DNA from: a virus
DNA: 29,893 bases
Virus record (IMG/VR): IMGVR_UViG_3300050821_001506
Coordinates: 1-29,893 of that record
Direction: 5' to 3' (one strand)
Shown here piece after piece: positions 7,265 to 13,523 of the stretch (positions are counted from its first letter, which is position 1; every line of letters starts with the position of its first letter). Made by a program: the position numbers and the translations under genes. Below the pieces are notes generated by a model that worked only from the letters and a program-made list of their open reading frames with translations, was not told the origin of the DNA and searched no databases.

Positions 7265-7639
7265 ATGCGTACCGTTTACAGGTATGAAGACGCTGATGGT
7301 AGAGGTCCGTACAACTCGGATGAGTGGGTGAACCCCTCAGACCAACAGGACCTTTTGGCACAGCACAACAACGACGGGATTCATCGTCCCTGGTACACGT
7401 GGTTGTCGCAGTTATTGGAAGATAACGTGTTACCTGAGGATGAGTTTGACCCTAAAGAGGTCACTCACGAATATCGATCTGGCACTGATTCTCGTGAAGC
7501 ACTCGATGCCTGGTTCGATGGGTGGACCGATACCTTGGAGCGTAATGGCTTCAAGGTGGTGGAGTACGAAGTGCCTGATAACCAGGTGGTCATGGCCAAG
7601 TCTGGTCTCCAAGTGGCCTTTAAACCTGTTGGTGTTTGA
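7265..7639 (+). CDS. Hypothetical early protein of the RYED-GPY type
   Basis: A 124-residue acidic protein. I chose ATG 7265 because GGGAG lies 5 nt before it; a TTG at 7253 would add four residues. The N-terminus VYRYEDADGRGPYN is a recurrent opening in small actinophage proteins of unknown function. The C-terminal half (from about residue 75) has a predicted alpha/beta pattern, including DAWFDGWTDTLERNGFKVVEYEVP. The upstream intergenic region (7187-7264) contains a bulged hairpin, CCTG(T)TGCT-GGCA-AGCACAGG. No enzymatic motif is visible. Confidence 0.7.
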   Translation: MRTVYRYEDADGRGPYNSDEWVNPSDQQDLLAQHNNDGIHRPWYTWLSQLLEDNVLPEDEFDPKEVTHEYRSGTDSREALDAWFDGWTDTLERNGFKVVEYEVPDNQVVMAKSGLQVAFKPVGV

Positions 7640-7656
7640 GCCGCTTGCATCATGGG

Positions 7657-7669
7657 CAGTCTATGACTG
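7657..7669 (+). promoter_or_regulatory. Small triloop hairpin
   Basis: CAGTC-TAT-GACTG lies between the genes ending at 7639 and starting at 7712. A second possible fold around TGGCCA repeats (7680-7694) follows, then the AAGGAG ribosome binding site. It belongs to the series of intergenic hairpins of this operon. Confidence 0.45.
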
Positions 7670-7711
7670 TTCGTGGTGCTGGCCACTTGGCCACTGAGAG
7701 AAGGAGACAAC

Positions 7712-7864
7712 GTGTTTCAGATCACCCTGCATTGGGCATCCAAGACACGCGACCCGTTTGCCAAGACCACAGCGGTTTTGTGGGTGAAGTGCAAGCGTCA
7801 TCAGCTCAACGACAAGGCCGCAGGCCTTGTGAAGCTGTACGGTGCTGACAGCGTGTCGTACTAG
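7712..7864 (+). CDS. Hypothetical 50-residue protein
   Basis: A short gene starting at GTG 7712 with AAGGAG 5 nt upstream and ending in TAG. The product begins MFQITLHWASKTRDPFAK and is basic and compact, with one cysteine and no membrane segment. The ribosome binding site, position between two coupled genes and consistent orientation support it as real. Function unknown. Confidence 0.6.
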   Translation: MFQITLHWASKTRDPFAKTTAVLWVKCKRHQLNDKAAGLVKLYGADSVSY

Positions 7865-7875
7865 TGTGGAGCATG

Positions 7876-7918
7876 CAGCTCACTCTGTGAGCTGTGTGTC
7901 CTGTGCGCAGTGCGCAGG
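7876..7918 (+). promoter_or_regulatory. Two tandem intergenic hairpins
   Basis: CAGCTCAC (7876-7883) pairs with GTGAGCTG (7887-7894) around the loop TCT. CCTGTGCG (7900-7907) pairs, with two G-U pairs, with the segment ending at 7918. They end 18 nt before the next start codon and precede its GAGGAG ribosome binding site. Confidence 0.6.
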
Positions 7919-7935
7919 TATGAGTGAGGAGAATC

Positions 7936-8346
7936 ATGGTTACTGCGTCAGAGATCACTACGATCACTAACACGCTGTTCACCCATGAGACGGACGGCTA
8001 CTCGGTCAACCTTCGTGGTGACACGCCGTTTGAGGGTTACATGGTGGGAGGTGAAGTCGCTGCTCTTGTGCTGACCACTGATGACCAGTCGCTGTTTCCG
8101 ATGACGTACACTGACAGGTGGCTTGAGAAGAACAAGGCTTTGCTGAACAACCCCGAGTTCTACGCAGGCATCTGGACTGACCATGACACGGGCAAGGTGT
8201 ACGTTGACATCTCCAGGAACGTGACGGACCTCTACACGGCTCTTGCTATCGCGGAGAGTCGAGGTGAGCTGGCCATCTGGGACGTGACCAACGGCAAGGA
8301 AATCCGCACCGAGGTCAACCAAGGTGTTGTCACCGTAGCTGTCTGA
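7936..8346 (+). CDS. Hypothetical early protein, 136 residues
   Basis: Starts at ATG 7936 with GAGGAG 5 nt upstream. The protein is acidic and appears to be alpha/beta, with no cysteines and no membrane segment. Segments such as DTPFEGYMVGGEVAALVLTT and DHDTGKVYVDIS look like strands, and DLYTALAIAESRGELAIWD like a helix followed by a strand. The pattern of a short strand-rich domain with a helix that begins LYTALAIA is frequent in small actinophage proteins of unknown role. I assign no function. Confidence 0.7.
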   Translation: MVTASEITTITNTLFTHETDGYSVNLRGDTPFEGYMVGGEVAALVLTTDDQSLFPMTYTDRWLEKNKALLNNPEFYAGIWTDHDTGKVYVDISRNVTDLYTALAIAESRGELAIWDVTNGKEIRTEVNQGVVTVAV

Positions 8347-8359
8347 TCGTTGAGCATGG

Positions 8360-8378
8360 AGCCGGACTCGTTCCGGCT
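8360..8378 (+). promoter_or_regulatory. Intergenic hairpin
   Basis: AGCCGGA (8360-8366) pairs with TCCGGCT (8372-8378), followed by TTTGTG. A second weaker hairpin, CCTCCGC-TCAG-GCGAGG, follows at about 8385-8401. The first might act as a weak terminator; its place between coupled genes argues for an mRNA-processing or attenuation role instead. Confidence 0.5.
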
Positions 8379-8424
8379 TTGTGTCCTCCGCTCAGGCGAG
8401 GGTACCAAATACCAAAGGAGTATC

Positions 8425-8853
8425 ATGGTTGAAACGATGGAACGTCGTGATCTTCCGTGCGCAAACCCCAATCTCGTTGACGAGTACGTCGCGATTGACG
8501 AGATCTTGCAAGGTAGGAGTTCAGACTTCCCCACATGTCACATCTGTGGAATCGCTCTGTGCGAGCATGCACTGAACGAAAAGCGAGCGGATGAGTCGTA
8601 CAAAGTGCTGGTTCAGCACTTCCGTGATGGCGGGCCAGTCAATCAGCCATTGGCATACAAGCGTCGTGACAAGGAACAGTCCAATGGACACCACCGCCTT
8701 GTGGCAGCTCTTGATGCAGGCTTCACTCATGTCCCTGTGCGACACAGAGGATGGGGAGAGGATGCGGATTGGGCGGGTACTGACCTCAAGCGGTACGGTT
8801 TCCAGATGGACATCTGGGGAGATGGAGTCGAAGAGATCCCCGTGAACGATTGA
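8425..8853 (+). CDS. ParB/sulfiredoxin-like domain protein
   Basis: A 142-residue protein starting at ATG 8425 (AAGGAG 5 nt upstream). The centre holds NGHHRLVAALDAG, which matches the ParB N-terminal/sulfiredoxin fold signature (D/N)GHHR-x-A-A. In that family the motif contributes to nucleotide binding or DNA nicking. Upstream lies a C-x2-C...C-x2-H cluster (CHICGIALCEHA), a likely zinc site. The C-terminal part is Asp/Trp-rich. The motif is clear, but phage members of this superfamily have varied activities (partitioning, nuclease, CTPase or regulatory), so the activity is left open. A role in regulation or host takeover fits its early position. Confidence 0.7.
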   Translation: MVETMERRDLPCANPNLVDEYVAIDEILQGRSSDFPTCHICGIALCEHALNEKRADESYKVLVQHFRDGGPVNQPLAYKRRDKEQSNGHHRLVAALDAGFTHVPVRHRGWGEDADWAGTDLKRYGFQMDIWGDGVEEIPVND

Positions 8854-8875
8854 CCCCGATCACAGAGTGAGCATG

Positions 8876-8954
8876 GCACAGGTCTTGCACCTGTGCTGTG
8901 TCCAAACTGTGAATCACATCCTGTGATTCATCTGTGAGGGAATCAAAGATTCCC
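8876..8954 (+). promoter_or_regulatory. Three tandem intergenic hairpins
   Basis: GCACAGGT (8876-8883) pairs with ACCTGTGC (8889-8896); TGAATCAC (8910-8917) with GTGATTCA (8923-8930); GGGAATC (8938-8944) with GATTCCC (8948-8954) around AAA. The direct repeat ACTGTGAATC occurs at 8906 and 8956. The set ends about 36 nt before the next ATG. Confidence 0.7.
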
Positions 8955-8990
8955 CACTGTGAATCGGTTTGGTACTAGGAAGGTTCGACC

Positions 8991-9224
8991 ATGCAAAGAA
9001 TCTCGCATCCTGAGTATCGCTCAGACAATGACGTGCGAGCCACATGGGAGGGCAAGCGAGTCAACTACAACGGCGCCGACCAGTTTGGCACGGTCATCCG
9101 TGCCTGGTCTCAGGATGCCACTGGACGGCTTGTGAAGCTGTCTGTGGACTGGGATGTCCAGACGCTCTGGCTCGGCGCCCTGACAGACTCCGAGCACGTC
9201 ACGATCGTGAAGGAAGGTAAGTAA
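8991..9224 (+). CDS. Hypothetical small beta-rich protein
   Basis: A 77-residue protein starting at ATG 8991, with AGGAAGG about 8 nt upstream. The sequence suggests a small beta barrel: VNYNGADQFGTVIRAW, then LVKLSVDWDVQTLWLGAL and EHVTIVKEG. Such SH3- or KOW-like small proteins are common in phage early regions and often bind protein or nucleic acid; this is an impression from strand pattern only. The stop TAA overlaps the next start (TAATG), so the two genes are translationally coupled. Confidence 0.65.
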   Translation: MQRISHPEYRSDNDVRATWEGKRVNYNGADQFGTVIRAWSQDATGRLVKLSVDWDVQTLWLGALTDSEHVTIVKEGK

Positions 9225-9436
9225 TGACCGAGTGTGTCGTTGACGGTTGCTACGATGACGCCATGGAAGACGGCTTGCTCTGCGAGAGCCACGAAGTGGC
9301 TGAGTATGAGGATGTCTGGCCGGACTTCCACGATGAGGCGCCCGACGCGTGGGAAGACTACTCGGGGTTGGATGACTCCGACCTGTGGGATGAGCCCGTG
9401 GATCGCTGGGCATTCTCACAGGAAGCGCCGTTCTAA
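9224..9436 (+). CDS. Small acidic protein with a zinc-binding N-terminus
   Basis: A 70-residue protein. The N-terminus has Cys4, Cys9, Cys20 and His23 in the arrangement CVVDGC...GLLCESH. This C-x4-C-x10-C-x2-H pattern, with GLC-x2-H at the end, is a zinc finger seen in many small actinophage proteins. The remaining 45 residues are very acidic with five tryptophans. It overlaps the genes on both sides by one base or more. A DNA-mimic or protein-binding role is conceivable for the acidic part, without evidence. Confidence 0.7.
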   Translation: MTECVVDGCYDDAMEDGLLCESHEVAEYEDVWPDFHDEAPDAWEDYSGLDDSDLWDEPVDRWAFSQEAPF

Positions 9437-9507
9437 TGCTTGATATCGCCCTAGCAGGTTTCGTGTATCTGGTCTTTTCGATCGTGGGCAGTTTCCCTCA
9501 TAAGTAG
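9436..9507 (+). CDS. 23-residue single-span membrane peptide
   Basis: An ATG at 9436 overlaps the previous stop as TAATG and opens a 23-codon frame ending in TAG at 9507. The product begins MLDIALAGFVYLVFSIVGSF and ends with a basic tail (HK), so nearly all of it is one hydrophobic segment. The start-stop overlap is the same as elsewhere in the genome and the terminator follows 9 nt later, which supports it as the last gene of the operon. Very small, so moderate confidence. Confidence 0.5.
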   Translation: MLDIALAGFVYLVFSIVGSFPHK

Positions 9508-9515
9508 TACAAAGA

Positions 9516-9545
9516 AGCCCTCCACACCAAATGGTGTGGAGGGCT
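9516..9545. terminator. Bidirectional intrinsic terminator
   Basis: AGCCCTCCACACC (9516-9528) pairs over 13 bp with GGTGTGGAGGGCT (9533-9545) around AAAT, flanked by U-rich tracts in both directions. It separates the rightward early operon from the convergent leftward replication operon and probably stops both. Confidence 0.9.
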
Positions 9546-9553
9546 TTCTTGTT

Positions 9554-10156
9554 TCAGGGGACTTGCGGACGTTCGCCACCGAGGTGGCGTTGCACCTTCC
9601 GTACAACTCGGCCTAGCCGACTGTCAATGGCACTGACCGAGAGGCCTCGTTCCTCGGCCATCTCAGCCGCTGTGAGCCCTTCGTAGTAGTGCTCCCGTAG
9701 GAGACGCTGGTCTTCCAGTGACAGGAGCTTCACAGCCCCGCTCACGTCCGCCAGGGTGGTCACGTAGTTGTTACCCTCACTGATGGAGCGTGACTTCACC
9801 CGAGTCTGCTCAACTGGCGTAGGCGGACTGGTCCAAGCTTCCTCATCCCAGATGAGAGCCAGCACGTCTCTAATGAGTCCCAGCTCATAGTAGTAGTTGT
9901 CCTCTGGCCGATAGCCCAGGATGCGAGCCTTCTCAGCTTGACAGAACCGGATGCCACAGTTGCGCATAGCCTTCAAGAGCTTGTTGCGGCCGTGCTCTGT
10001 GCCATCCTGGTATTCGTCTACCTTCTCTGGCTTGGAATACACCCACACCCAGATCTCTTGGAGGATGTCATCTCGTTCCACCATGGGGTATGACTTCCGA
10101 AGGTAGTTGGCTATGTGAGCAGCATTCGCTGCGATATCAATGCCATCTTCATCCAT
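9554..10156 (-). CDS. Sigma factor-like DNA-binding protein (last gene of the replication operon)
   Basis: A 200-residue protein starting at ATG 10156, coupled to the upstream gene as TGATG with GGGAGGG before it. The N-terminal segment (about 15-75) resembles sigma region 2: a helical core with DDILQEIWVWVYSKP. The C-terminal 55 residues are a region 4 helix-turn-helix: LSLEDQRLLREHYYEGL, then TAAEMAEERGLSVSAIDSRL. Length suits a small sigma-70 family protein. It is the last gene before the terminator, so it would accumulate late within this operon and may direct host RNA polymerase to late promoters. A plain DNA-binding regulator is the alternative. Confidence 0.7.
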   Translation of the reverse strand: MDEDGIDIAANAAHIANYLRKSYPMVERDDILQEIWVWVYSKPEKVDEYQDGTEHGRNKLLKAMRNCGIRFCQAEKARILGYRPEDNYYYELGLIRDVLALIWDEEAWTSPPTPVEQTRVKSRSISEGNNYVTTLADVSGAVKLLSLEDQRLLREHYYEGLTAAEMAEERGLSVSAIDSRLGRVVRKVQRHLGGERPQVP

Positions 10157-10926
10157 CAGTACACCCTCCCTTCATATCGAAACCGTCCATCCTGAGCTAC
10201 CAACAACTCAGGCATTGTACGGTCGAGTGTCCTGTTCCATGTGAGCACACCACAACCATGACCCCACTCAGGAGACTTGTTGGTGATGTACTCGGCCGCA
10301 TCCATGCGCATGGAACAGCCAACGTTCATATAGAAGTTCGACTTCAAATCAAAGTTGTACCCAACAGCTGCGGTGGTCAGCAACGGCCGGTGAGTGTGCC
10401 CGGCAACCACAGATTTCCCTGTCTTGGCCACCACTTGTGTACCTTTCTGGTACTGGTTTGCCGAGGTCAATCCCCACTGGTGACCATGCCCAGCGATCAC
10501 ATCCGGGAAGACTTCGAAGATCTCCCGGCGGTACTTTATCTCAAGTTCATCGAGTCGAAAGAGATTCTCGATGGAGAGAGCCCGCAAGTGCCGAAACGCG
10601 GGCAACCTGGTTGTGATGGATTGAGAGAACCGAGCGAGATGGTTGCTGTAGGCCATTTCGTGGATTGCATCAGGAGTAGCCTCACGGAACCGCTTTTGCC
10701 AACCGTACGTGACGTCGAGTTGTTCTTGGAGATTGCCCTCAGCTTCTGCCGGTGAACCTTGGACCCAACGACCGATCGTTGTGGCGTCTGACTCATCACC
10801 AATCCACACCACCTTGTCTGGGCAGAGATCCTTGGCCAGCTGGAGTACCTTGTTCAGGTAGTTGTCATCCTGCAAATCGCACTGCATATCAGAAATGACA
10901 AGTGCCGTGCGAGTGCGCTTACTCAT
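10156..10926 (-). CDS. Calcineurin-like metallophosphoesterase
   Basis: A 256-residue enzyme of the two-metal phosphoesterase superfamily. I start it at ATG 10926, which overlaps the upstream stop (ATGA) and has GAGAGG upstream. Motifs in order: ISDMQCDL near residue 13 (the usual D-x-H appears as D-x-Q, an atypical first metal ligand set), WIGDESD (GDxxD), YSNHLARF (GN/SNH), GHGHQWGL and AGHTHRP (GHxH). The substrate may be a nucleotide, RNA end or phosphoprotein. Phage members occur in replication operons and may repair nucleic-acid ends or degrade signalling nucleotides. The fold is certain, the substrate is not. Confidence 0.85.
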   Translation of the reverse strand: MSKRTRTALVISDMQCDLQDDNYLNKVLQLAKDLCPDKVVWIGDESDATTIGRWVQGSPAEAEGNLQEQLDVTYGWQKRFREATPDAIHEMAYSNHLARFSQSITTRLPAFRHLRALSIENLFRLDELEIKYRREIFEVFPDVIAGHGHQWGLTSANQYQKGTQVVAKTGKSVVAGHTHRPLLTTAAVGYNFDLKSNFYMNVGCSMRMDAAEYITNKSPEWGHGCGVLTWNRTLDRTMPELLVAQDGRFRYEGRVY

Positions 10927-11105
10927 ACACGATCCTCTCGTGTGCAATAGAATGCGCGATGGTTTTCCACGCAATCACCTAGCACTTGAATGGACACCGT
11001 TTCATAGTGCCAATCTTCCACCTGTTCTCCGCAGGTAAGACACCACAAAACTAGATGGTCTTCACAACAAGCTTGAAGGGTGAACTTACTCAACCACTCA
11101 GGCAC
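10923..11105 (-). CDS. Small cysteine-rich protein
   Basis: A 60-residue product with two cysteine clusters: CC at about residues 13-14 and C-x2-C (WCLTCGEQ), then DCVENH and a final FYC. This suggests a zinc ribbon. The start is taken at GTG 11105, which overlaps the previous gene's stop; TTG 11093 is another option. Its stop overlaps the phosphoesterase start (ATGA), good evidence that it is translated. Function unknown. Confidence 0.6.
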   Translation of the reverse strand: MPEWLSKFTLQACCEDHLVLWCLTCGEQVEDWHYETVSIQVLGDCVENHRAFYCTREDRV

Positions 11106-11517
11106 TCCAGTTCACTGGACCCATATCGTTGCGGTCACTGTCCACTACCGGGATTGCGTCAGCAGGCAGGCCGACCCCAGTGGCAAGGGCTGAGCCCATG
11201 TTCCTCAGGCGCATCTCCTCTTCCTGAGCCGCCCTATCGGCGGCCTCAGCACCTACATTGTGTTCAATCGTGACCGTATTCCAATCCCGAGCATTCGGAG
11301 GAAAGAACAGTTGTGGGTTGATACCCATACCCACCGGATACTGAGGCATAGTTGGGGGGATAAGCGCCTCACGAGGTGCAATTGTGTCTACGATATCCAA
11401 CAAAGTGGACGCTTCCACGTCCGACCCATCCACAAACCAACTGATAGTCTTTCCTTCGTTGCTCCAAAGGAACTCAAACGTGTCACTTCCACGCACTTTC
11501 TTAATCGAAAGGCTCAC
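11098..11517 (-). CDS. Hypothetical protein, 139 residues
   Basis: I start it at GTG 11517, which overlaps the upstream gene's TGA as GTGA and has GAGAG upstream; an upstream TTG would extend it but lacks support. The N-terminal third is beta-rich (LSIKKVRGSDTFEFLW, then TISWFVDGSDV). The middle is proline-rich (IPPTMPQYPVGMG) and the C-terminal part contains a charged helix (EAADRAAQEEEMRLRNMG). No catalytic motif is seen. Proximity to nucleotide and replication genes suggests a nucleic-acid-related accessory. Function unknown. Confidence 0.65.
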   Translation of the reverse strand: MSLSIKKVRGSDTFEFLWSNEGKTISWFVDGSDVEASTLLDIVDTIAPREALIPPTMPQYPVGMGINPQLFFPPNARDWNTVTIEHNVGAEAADRAAQEEEMRLRNMGSALATGVGLPADAIPVVDSDRNDMGPVNWSA

Positions 11518-12158
11518 GATTCTCTCACAATCCTGGAGTAGCAAATCAGGTAACCGATCGCATCCACGATCGAGTCATAGTGCCCTCGGGTGCCCTTAAG
11601 GCGAGACATTTTCAGTGCAGTCATAGCCAGTGCAACATCCGCTGGATCCTGGCTAGTGCCAATCCCAAGGGATGCCCACTGATCAGCAGTACGGCGGAAG
11701 TCCTTCAACGGAGGGCCATAGATTGTCTCCCGCTCACCATTCCTCACGATGGAGCTGGCTTCCAGCTCCGGAGGAACGTTCTCATCGAGCATGCCCACCA
11801 CGTCGAAGACGTATTCGTCTGAGCCTTCCTTCTGAGCGAAGAAGACCAGATGCATGGTCAGTCCCAACATCTTAGCGATCAGGAACTCGACTCGACTTCC
11901 CTCACTGTTCTGCCAACCGGGCAGGAAAGCCACGTCAGTGGCTTCCAGAAGAGCGGGCAGGTCTTCCTTGAGGTAATCCACCAGAGGATGGTCCTGACGG
12001 CCTCCAAAGGCCTCGTGAGGGCTCCACACGTCGTTACCATAGGTGCGGATGTACTCAGCTGCCTTGCGAAACCGAGGGAAATTGAAATCAGTAACACCCC
12101 GCATAGGCCCCGAGATGTACCACTGCTGCGTCACATCGAGATCCTCGTTCTCAGCCAT
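11514..12158 (-). CDS. DUF4406-DUF6378 fusion, nucleoside deoxyribosyltransferase-like
   Basis: A 214-residue protein with two parts. The first (about 13-110) carries YISGPMRGV, FNFPRF, NDVWSPHE and a LEATDVAFLPGWQNSEGSRVE segment, the pattern of DUF4406, which belongs to the nucleoside 2-deoxyribosyltransferase/MazG-associated fold. The second (about 155-214) carries TADQWASLG, PADVALAMTALKMSRL and YDSIVDAIGYL, the signature I associate with DUF6378 of actinophages. Both parts are common phage proteins but usually separate genes. A role in nucleotide salvage or modification is likely for the first part. It starts at ATG 12158 with AAGGAAGG upstream and overlaps the primase gene by 28 nt. Confidence 0.8.
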   Translation of the reverse strand: MAENEDLDVTQQWYISGPMRGVTDFNFPRFRKAAEYIRTYGNDVWSPHEAFGGRQDHPLVDYLKEDLPALLEATDVAFLPGWQNSEGSRVEFLIAKMLGLTMHLVFFAQKEGSDEYVFDVVGMLDENVPPELEASSIVRNGERETIYGPPLKDFRRTADQWASLGIGTSQDPADVALAMTALKMSRLKGTRGHYDSIVDAIGYLICYSRIVRES

Positions 12159-12745
12159 TCTGGTCCTTCCTTGACCAACATTGAATTGACATCCTGCCCA
12201 TCGGGCATGTAAATCGGCCTAGCCCTGACTTCCCTAGCCAGAAATGAACCGAAATCTCGGCCCGGTTCGTCTCCGTCACAAAAGACATAGATGATCGGGT
12301 AATCGTCAAAACAACGACGATAAAACGGCTTCCACGCCTTAACCCCAGGGACGCCGATGCTAGGAAGACCGACAGAGGCCAATGAGAGTGCGTCAATCTC
12401 ACCTTCGGCCACACACATAAAGTCATGCGCTTCGAAAAAGCTCTGCACGTGATATAGATTGGTTTCGAATCCTGGAAGGTTGAGATATTTTGGTCCTGAG
12501 CCCTCATCAATGGATCGGAATTTAAGATTGACACAACCTGCTCGCGTGACATAGGGAATGCTGAGTCGACCACTGAATTGCTCTTGGCCAGGGAGAGGGT
12601 TTTCGACGTATCCAAGGTTCTCACCAAGTGCGAAGTCGAGAGAAAGACCTCGGCTTTCCAGATAGTCTGTTACCCTCCACAGGCTTTGATTGTACAGGTT
12701 CGCCGAAGTTTCGAGCAAGTTCCTCTGCTCGCTGCTTAGCAGCAT
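12131..12745 (-). CDS. DNA primase, TOPRIM (catalytic) part
   Basis: A 204-residue product with the TOPRIM fold: VAEGEIDALS (Glu114 as the conserved acid) and VFCDGDEPGRD (Asp157 and Asp159, the DxD metal site). TOPRIM primases synthesise RNA primers on the lagging strand. The zinc-binding domain is encoded by the preceding gene in another frame. The ATG at 12745 has only a weak ribosome binding site, and the first 20 residues are not obviously primase-like; sequence beginning with LWRVTDYLESRGL looks like genuine primase linker. The two genes may be separately translated with an overlap of 125 nt, or one protein may be made by frameshifting. Confidence 0.85.
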   Translation of the reverse strand: MLLSSEQRNLLETSANLYNQSLWRVTDYLESRGLSLDFALGENLGYVENPLPGQEQFSGRLSIPYVTRAGCVNLKFRSIDEGSGPKYLNLPGFETNLYHVQSFFEAHDFMCVAEGEIDALSLASVGLPSIGVPGVKAWKPFYRRCFDDYPIIYVFCDGDEPGRDFGSFLAREVRARPIYMPDGQDVNSMLVKEGPEWLRTRISM

Positions 12746-12950
12746 CGTAGTCCAAACCCTCCATCTCCATCACGAGCTCAATAGGAGTCCAGCCCCGGCC
12801 ACATACGTGGCAGACCATACGAGGATGATTTCCAAACACTATCACACCTGCACTAGCATGGTCATCGTCGTGAACGATGCAACGTACACGTTGCCACACA
12901 GGGCGATCGGCGACTACCACTCCATAGTGGTCAAGCACTGCTCGAATCAT
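12621..12950 (-). CDS. DNA primase, zinc-binding part
   Basis: A 109-residue product. ATG 12950 overlaps the previous stop (ATGA) and has GGGAGG 8 nt upstream. The CHC2-type zinc site is Cys24, His27, Cys47 and Cys50 (CIVHDDDH ... MVCHVCGRG), followed by helices ending QRAEELARNF. In DnaG-type primases this domain recognises template trinucleotides and is fused N-terminally to TOPRIM. Beyond about residue 85 the frame looks non-primase-like, while the adjacent frame continues with credible primase sequence. That points to a split gene, a programmed frameshift or an indel. Confidence 0.8.
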   Translation of the reverse strand: MIRAVLDHYGVVVADRPVWQRVRCIVHDDDHASAGVIVFGNHPRMVCHVCGRGWTPIELVMEMEGLDYDAAKQRAEELARNFGEPVQSKPVEGNRLSGKPRSFSRLRTW

Positions 12951-13360
12951 CCAAGCCACCTCCCAAGGCTGTTGAGGACGAGTGCATCCTCCCAAGAGGA
13001 GCCCTTGAACTTCACCACGAGCACACCGTTGGTGTGGTTCACAGGAAGGCCCCTGTGGGCCGCGTATGCGGCCTTCTGAGCGTCCAAGTCCTTAAGCCAG
13101 GCCTTCACCCTACCCGGGGTCAACGGACGCTCCTCACCGGCCGCTGTGCGGCCTGCAAAAGTCTTCAGTTGAACGATCGTGGGCCAGTCCAGGTAGTCAG
13201 AGCCATAGAGACCGGGGAAATAGGCGATGAGATCGCCCTCATCTTCCTTGCCTGTGAGATGCAGTCGCTCAACCTTCGCGCCCTTGGCCCTCAGGTGTTG
13301 GAGCAACTCGTTCTCGGCGTTGAACCCATACTTCTTGTTGTTGATCGCTGTGTTAGACAT
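12947..13360 (-). CDS. PD-(D/E)XK nuclease, Holliday-junction-resolvase-like
   Basis: A 137-residue protein started at ATG 13360 (MSNTAINNKKYG), which overlaps the upstream small gene by 8 nt. It shows an N-terminal helix with Glu (NAENELLQHLRAKG), then GKEDEGDLIAYFPG (catalytic Asp) and IVQLKTF (the Q-x-K of the PD-(D/E)XK core). This order is typical of small archaeal-type or phage Holliday junction resolvases and related restriction-like nucleases. A KGSSWEDALVL segment follows. In a replication operon a resolvase would debranch DNA before packaging. The fold is fairly clear; the junction specificity is inferred. Confidence 0.7.
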   Translation of the reverse strand: MSNTAINNKKYGFNAENELLQHLRAKGAKVERLHLTGKEDEGDLIAYFPGLYGSDYLDWPTIVQLKTFAGRTAAGEERPLTPGRVKAWLKDLDAQKAAYAAHRGLPVNHTNGVLVVKFKGSSWEDALVLNSLGRWLG

Positions 13361-13523
13361 GATTATCTCGAAAATGGTCGTAAGCCCATTCAAGGACTTC
13401 ACCGAGATTGGCGTTATCTACTGTCTTATACCATTTGCAATCTCGTTTGGTACAAGACATACGCTCAGCCAGTTCATCTGGATCGATATCAAACTCAAAA
13501 AAGTCCATCCAATTAGGAAACAT
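13353..13523 (-). CDS. Hypothetical 56-residue protein
   Basis: An ATG at 13523 with GAGGTG 4 nt upstream opens a 56-codon frame between two coupled genes, overlapping the upstream stop by 11 nt and the downstream start by 8 nt. The product begins MFPNWMDFFEFDIDPDEL and contains SCTKRDC and LGEVLEWAYDHF; it is acidic with one Cys pair. It fills what would otherwise be a 150-nt gap in a gap-free operon, which supports it. This arrangement, a short protein with DELA...C-x5-C, recurs in actinophage replication operons. Function unknown. Confidence 0.65.
   Translation of the reverse strand: MFPNWMDFFEFDIDPDELAERMSCTKRDCKWYKTVDNANLGEVLEWAYDHFRDNHV

Noticed and set aside
10090-10755. 221-residue rightward open frame
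   Set aside because: It lies antisense to the metallophosphoesterase, which has clear motifs and coupled starts, and has no ribosome binding site.
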